In this document: one piece after another, positions 59,614 through 64,000 of the stretch
Layout: each line of letters begins with the position of its first letter
Numbering within the stretch: the stretch's first letter is position 1
Source of the DNA: Rapana venosa
Taxonomy: Eukaryota > Mollusca > Gastropoda > Neogastropoda > Muricidae
DNA length: 64,000 nucleotides
Direction: 5' to 3'
Assembly: GCA_028751875.1 (NCBI GenBank)
Contig: CM054165.1
Coordinates: forward strand, 24,379,650 to 24,443,649
Translations under genes and position numbers: made by a program
The notes under the pieces: generated by a model
What the model saw: the letters and a program-made list of their open reading frames with translations, nothing else
Told to the model about the DNA's origin: nothing
Databases searched by the model: none

Positions 59614-59872
59614 AGTTGATCTGGCTCTTTTTGCACACAAGGGAAAATGCATCCCTTATACAGAAATCAGGTGACCATGCATACTTAGGTGTGGTTTTTA
59701 TTAGAGACTTTCTGTTGCCTTTGATTGCTTTTGACCCTAATTTTCTTTAACAAATGTTTAAGTAGTAAATTTTTTTTTTCATTATTGATCTTATAGCTTT
59801 TCATATACAAAAATCGGTTACACATGTAAAAAGTCTCACCATTGGTGAACCTCGAGCTCTAACCAAATGTAC
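59614..59872. other. Unassigned segment
   Basis: Nothing recognised. Confidence 0.5.
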
Positions 59873-59960
<88 letters not shown>

Positions 59961-59983
59961 ACAGACAGATAGAAAGATGGATG

Positions 59984-60038
<55 letters not shown>

Positions 60039-60202
60039 GATAGATGATAGATAGATGGATGGATGGATGGGGTGGATGGGTGGATGGATGGACGGATGGA
60101 CGGACGGACGGACGGGGGCAGACAGACAGACAGACAGACCCGACACAGACATACATACATACATACATACATACATACATACATACATACATACATACAT
60201 AC

Positions 60203-60247
<45 letters not shown>

Positions 60248-60291
60248 CGGACGGACGGACGGACGGACGGACGGACGGACAGAGAGATAGA

Positions 60292-60336
<45 letters not shown>

Positions 60337-60377
60337 GGATAGATAGAAAGATAGATAGACAGACAGACAGACAGACG

Positions 60378-60437
<60 letters not shown>

Positions 60438-60471
60438 TATAGATCGACAGATCGACAGATCGACAGATAGG

Positions 60472-60555
<84 letters not shown>

Positions 60556-60621
60556 CGGATAGACGGATAGACGGATAGACAGATAGAGAGATAGATGGAT
60601 GGATGGATGGATGGATAGATG

Positions 60622-60708
<87 letters not shown>
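59873..60708. repeat. Compound tetranucleotide array (GATA, GGAT, GGAC, GACA, CATA)
   Basis: An 836-bp block of tetranucleotides with clear sub-blocks: GATA, then GGAT/GGAC (about 60050-60115), GACA, CATA (60150-60205), GATA, GGAC (60246-60280), GACA/GATA mixtures and GATA to the end. Three open frames of about 300 codons on the minus strand (Tyr-Leu-Ser-Ile periodicity) are pure shadows. Confidence 0.98.
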
Positions 60709-61194
60709 TGACAGGCCTTTGTAAAGTAAAGAGACATCGAAAACTGAGCGCAGCAAAGAACAAGTGAAAACGCTCAAAGCAACACAAATTCATACAATAC
60801 TCTGGTGTGGTTTATTTTCTTCCTCGTTGTCCAACACACAGGCAGCAACTATTATTGTCTGTCCTAGGAGCACAAATGTGTTGTGCTGCCCTTAGGCGCC
60901 TGACAAGTCAGGTTAAGCACAGTGAAAGATAATTGTTATCTTTTGAGTTTTTCTGAAAAATGCAGGAGAATTGACCAAGAAGATATAAAATAGGCAAAAG
61001 CGAGGTGAAAAGATGAAAAAGAACAAGGCATGAATAAAGAGAGGGATAGAAAAGATAGAATTCCTAGCACAGAGTTTCCAGACGGTGAGGATGCTATTTT
61101 TATACTGAAAGTTTCCCGGCATCCTCCCGATGGAAGATGTTCTTCACGGCAAGAAAACAGCTACGGGACAGCTGCACTATCGGAAATCGTTGCC
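60709..61194. other. Unassigned segment
   Basis: Nothing recognised. The 61030-61233 open frame runs into the direct repeat and has no motif. Confidence 0.5.
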
Positions 61195-61490
61195 AACGAA
61201 TCTCTAACAACAAAAGCATTCTCCAAGGACTGATTCCATCTAAGCCCTCAAAGAGGGGAGGAAGGGAGAACAAAGAACGCTCGGGGTGAAACAGGCACGA
61301 TCAATGCTGCTTCCTTTTAATGGAGGGATTAGTTTTCTCCCGTGTTGAACAGGAAAACAGCTGCCCTCCAATAGCAGCAACAAGAGGCCAGAGTAAGTGC
61401 CGGGCAACAATGTCATCTGCCTTCCGCCACTGGTTGCTGACAGACCTGGTAGAACTAGCACAGAAATGGATTTAGGGCTGTATTGTAAAC
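61195..61490 (+). repeat. Dispersed repeat, left copy of a pair
   Basis: AATCTCTAACAACAAAAGCA, TTCTCCAAGGACTGATTCCA, TCTAAGCCCTCAAAGA, ACAAAGAACGCTCGGGGTGA and AACAGGCACGATCAATGCTG are repeated with few changes at 62487. Weaker similarity continues to the GTATTGTAAACTGAACTG end. Confidence 0.82.
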
Positions 61491-61496
61491 TGAACT

Positions 61497-61800
61497 GACA
61501 GACGCTATAGCCGAGTGGTTTAGACCCTTCCACTTCAATCTGATGGGTCCATGAAGTTGTGGGTTCGAATATTGGCAGCATCTGATGCTGTAAGCATGCA
61601 TGGAGATTTTTACAATCTCCCAGGTCAACTTCAAGTGCAGACTTGCCATTGCTTTACTTTCTTTTGTGTATATATACATGCAAAAGATCAAATATGCACA
61701 TTAAAGATCCCATAATTCATATCAGCATTTGGTTGGTTATGGAAACATGAACATACCCAGAATACATCCTTGAAATCGGAATGTGGCTACCTCACTCTAA
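61497..61800 (+). mobile_element. tRNA-derived SINE, family E (Leu-tRNA-like head)
   Basis: Head with CTATAGCCGAGTGGTTTAGA (A-box-like) and GTGGGTTCGAATATT (B box, about 61558). The body has GTGTATATATACATGCAAAA, GATCAAATATGCACATTAAA, GATCCCATAATTCATATCAG, GGTTGGTTATGGAAACATGA and ACATACCCAGAATACATCC. This order is a body type I associate with molluscan SINEs. Confidence 0.78.
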
Positions 61801-61989
61801 ACAAAAACTGCATACACAAAATCTCTCCAATGATGAACTTTGGAGCTCTGATCTGAGATTGTGTACCTTTCAGTTCATCTGTCAGTTTTGAATACCTGTG
61901 TGTGTACATTCTTGCATGTTTACATGTCTACAGTATAGTGTAGGTTGGGGAGGGGGGGGGGTGTTCATTTGTTTGATTGTAAACTGTAG
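61801..61989. other. Unassigned segment with G-run
   Basis: A G-run at about 61951-61962; nothing recognised. Confidence 0.5.
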
Positions 61990-62170
61990 CCCCAGGTCAG
62001 ACATGCCTTTCCATGTATGTAAAAGAGCCTATGGCAACAAAAACTTATGCCCAAAAACAAATATCAAAAGAAAAAGATACTCACACAAACTACACATAGA
62101 AATCGAATTTCCTCTGTAGGAACACACTCTCACCAGAGAGAACAGCCCAAATGTCATTTACAATTCTGAC
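61990..62170 (+). mobile_element. Diverged family B-like SINE body
   Basis: GTAAAAGAGCCTATGGCAAC, CACTCTCACCAGAGAGAACA and GCCCAAATGTCATTTACA parallel GTAAAAGAACCCACGGCAAC and the GGGAGAGCAGCCCGAATTTC part of the copy at 56775-57180. The head is not recognisable. Confidence 0.5.
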
Positions 62171-62486
62171 TGTCATGTCACTTCCCTGAGAAGTGGTCAG
62201 AGCACAGCACTTTGTGAAACTGCTATGCAGTATGTTGTGACCAAGTTGAACCTAGCGGAGTTCACGGTATACAGAAATGGTCACTTCCAGCTTGACCGGC
62301 CTTGGTATTGTGCAGTAGTTTAAACTCTCATCAACAAGTACAGTACTATTCAGTGAAAAAGATCAAACCTAAACATATAATACTTGAAAGTTCTATGTAC
62401 TCTCTGGTGTAATCGCTACTCAATCAAGCATGAAAGAAACAAAAGAAACAGGTAATGGACAGTGACAACATCGAAACTCTTTGCAA
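62171..62486. other. Unassigned segment
   Basis: Nothing recognised. Confidence 0.5.
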
Positions 62487-62780
62487 AAAAATCTCTAACA
62501 GGGACAGCATTCTCCAAGGACTGATTCCATCTAAGCCCTCAAAGACACACACAGAAGGAAGAGAGACAAAGAACGCTAGGGGTGAAACAGGCACGATCAA
62601 TGTTGCTTCCCTTTTAACAGGGGGATTTTTTTTTTTCCCTTGTTGTAAAGAAAAAAGGCATTCAAAAATGGTGAAAGAGGGGAATAGTGCCGGTAAGTCC
62701 TGTTTAGCGGACGATTGCTGATAGACGTGGAAGAATTGGATGCGATCAATGTAAGATTGTATTAAATTGTGAATTGAAGT
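62487..62780 (+). repeat. Dispersed repeat, right copy of a pair
   Basis: AAATCTCTAACAGGGACAGC, ATTCTCCAAGGACTGATTCC, TCTAAGCCCTCAAAGA, GACAAAGAACGCTAGGGGTG and AAACAGGCACGATCAATGTT parallel 61195-61320. The end at about 62730-62780 resembles 61440-61490 more weakly. Confidence 0.82.
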
Positions 62781-64000
62781 AATCTGATAGTGTGCCTGTC
62801 AGTGCCTATCTCAGTTATTTCAGTGCATGGTTCCAAACTGTCTGATTTGTCACCCTACAAGCCTCTCTGTGTAGAATGTGGGGACACGTAGCCTTTGGGG
62901 GATAGTGGATATAGTTTAATGGATTAGTGAAATAACCTTTTGATAGGGGGATTCCTTAAAAAAATTGGGGGGACAAACCCAATTTTGGGGATTTAAACCC
63001 TAGTGGATAGTGGGTTTAAACCTAGTGGATAGTGGGTAACCTGGGGGATAGTGGAGAGATGGGAAAGCCGAAAAAAAAGCCAAACCCTTTTTCTGTTTAT
63101 CCCAAACCACCTTTTTTGGTCGTTCGGATTCGGTTTCCCTCTCGAAAAAAAAACTTGCATAGTTTTATATAAAAACTAAGCAGTTTACCTTGACTCGGCT
63201 TTTACCCTAGTGTTGGACAGAATATAACAATGAACTCGAAATGATTTTTGTACACTGTTTGTAATAAATCTAAAACAAATACAGTCTTGCCACAGCCAGT
63301 CTACCTGCAATTAGAGAGCGTGTGCTTTTTTTGGTAAAAAAATTTAGCTGGTCCATTAGTAAACAACTTCTTTTGTCTATTTCTTTATGTGAGCTGTGCA
63401 TCCAAAAATTGGGGCCTATTTTCTTCCCTTTTCTCTATTTGTAAGTTATTCCTTCGAGCCTTTTTTCAATGGTCTTCTGAACCATGCGCTTACATCATCT
63501 GTTGATTTTAAAAGTAAAACCCCAAAATCTTTTTAGTGTTAGGTATTCATAAATCAAACATCAGTAGATGTAAAGTTTTGTTGTAAACCGTAGTGGTATA
63601 TTGTTTTGACCAAAACCCAAAGTATTTTTTACCTCATAAAGTGTTGATTGGTAAATAGCTGGGCATAGACTTGTTTTGGGCTGTCCCTCTATAGAAATGT
63701 TAATGTTTAATACCAGGATTAATAAACTCTCATTTCGGGAAAAAGGGGGGGTGGCTGGTTCTTCAACAGTTAATATTCCTTTTTTGATTTCCCGGAGTGT
63801 TCAGTTTTATGTTCTAACAGTATCTGCTTTACTCTTCTTTAATGTTTTGGTTAAGCCTTTTTCATATTGATAAAAAGCCTTGTGAAATTGCTGTGCAATA
63901 AAGGTGCAAGTTTGGGTGAGCAAACTCAATTTAAATTTACTAGATATTTTGTATTTTGCGTCAGTGTCACTGGATGTAAAAACAGAGCCCTGCTTTAAAA
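62781..64000. other. Unassigned, homopolymer-rich end of window
   Basis: Many short homopolymers (four to nine bases of A, T, G or C) from about 62940 on. A short internal repeat CTAGTGGATAGTGGGT occurs at about 63000-63035. An AATAAA lies at 63897-63902. No gene recognised. Confidence 0.5.

Noticed and set aside
59801..60793. Three minus-strand ORFs of about 300 codons
   Set aside because: They are translations of the tetranucleotide array only; three frames being open at once is the mark of simple repeats.

Overview
The window is animal nuclear DNA, almost certainly from a mollusc and most likely a marine gastropod. The strongest clue is one large coding exon at about 44.07-45.38 kb. It encodes a neuropeptide precursor made of 30 tandem 13-residue units (PFGELASGLVGKR and variants), matching the molluscan LASGLVamide precursors. 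The repeat landscape agrees: tRNA-headed SINEs of gastropod type, RTE-like and Jockey/CR1-like LINE debris, and dense CA, CT and GATA microsatellites. No prokaryotic or organellar genes, CRISPR arrays or complete viral genomes are visible.

Layout. 1-2526: a locus (called R here) with a GGAAACAGC minisatellite, GT/GA runs and an AT-rich degenerate repeat. 2527-14302: an 11,776-bp block that recurs, apparently base for base and without an indel, at 18907-30682 (offset 16,380). It holds a 37-bp minisatellite, a full tRNA-derived SINE, an insertion-ridden second version of R (called R'), a second SINE family and a decayed antisense LINE. 14303-18906: spacer with a possible minus-strand coding remnant and two head-to-tail SINE fragments. 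30683-39490: LINE 3' fragments, SINEs, GATA arrays and one ankyrin-like open stretch. 39486-42738: an almost full-length but frameshifted RTE-like LINE with a small nested insertion. 43075-43900: an antisense LINE RNase H fragment next to the neuropeptide exon. 44069-45440: the neuropeptide exon, with a candidate poly(A) signal at 45903. 48.9-53.05 kb: four adjacent minisatellites with units of 51, 52, 43 and 48/45 bp. 53.4-57.2 kb: SINEs and a LINE RT-RNase H remnant. 57.3-60.7 kb: 27-bp and 43-bp minisatellites and an 836-bp tetranucleotide array, with two phase-compatible candidate exons between them. 60.7-64 kb: SINEs and a pair of direct repeats.

Biology. The only gene I can name is the amidated-peptide precursor. 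Its N-terminal signal-peptide exon is not visible, and a single A-to-T change turns the lysine codon of the penultimate GKR site into a stop. Because the stop follows the glycine, the last translated peptide could still be amidated. The identical 11.8-kb blocks, together with the read-error-like differences between R and R', suggest that part of the window is an assembly artefact. Frame damage inside those blocks should not be read as biology without checking.
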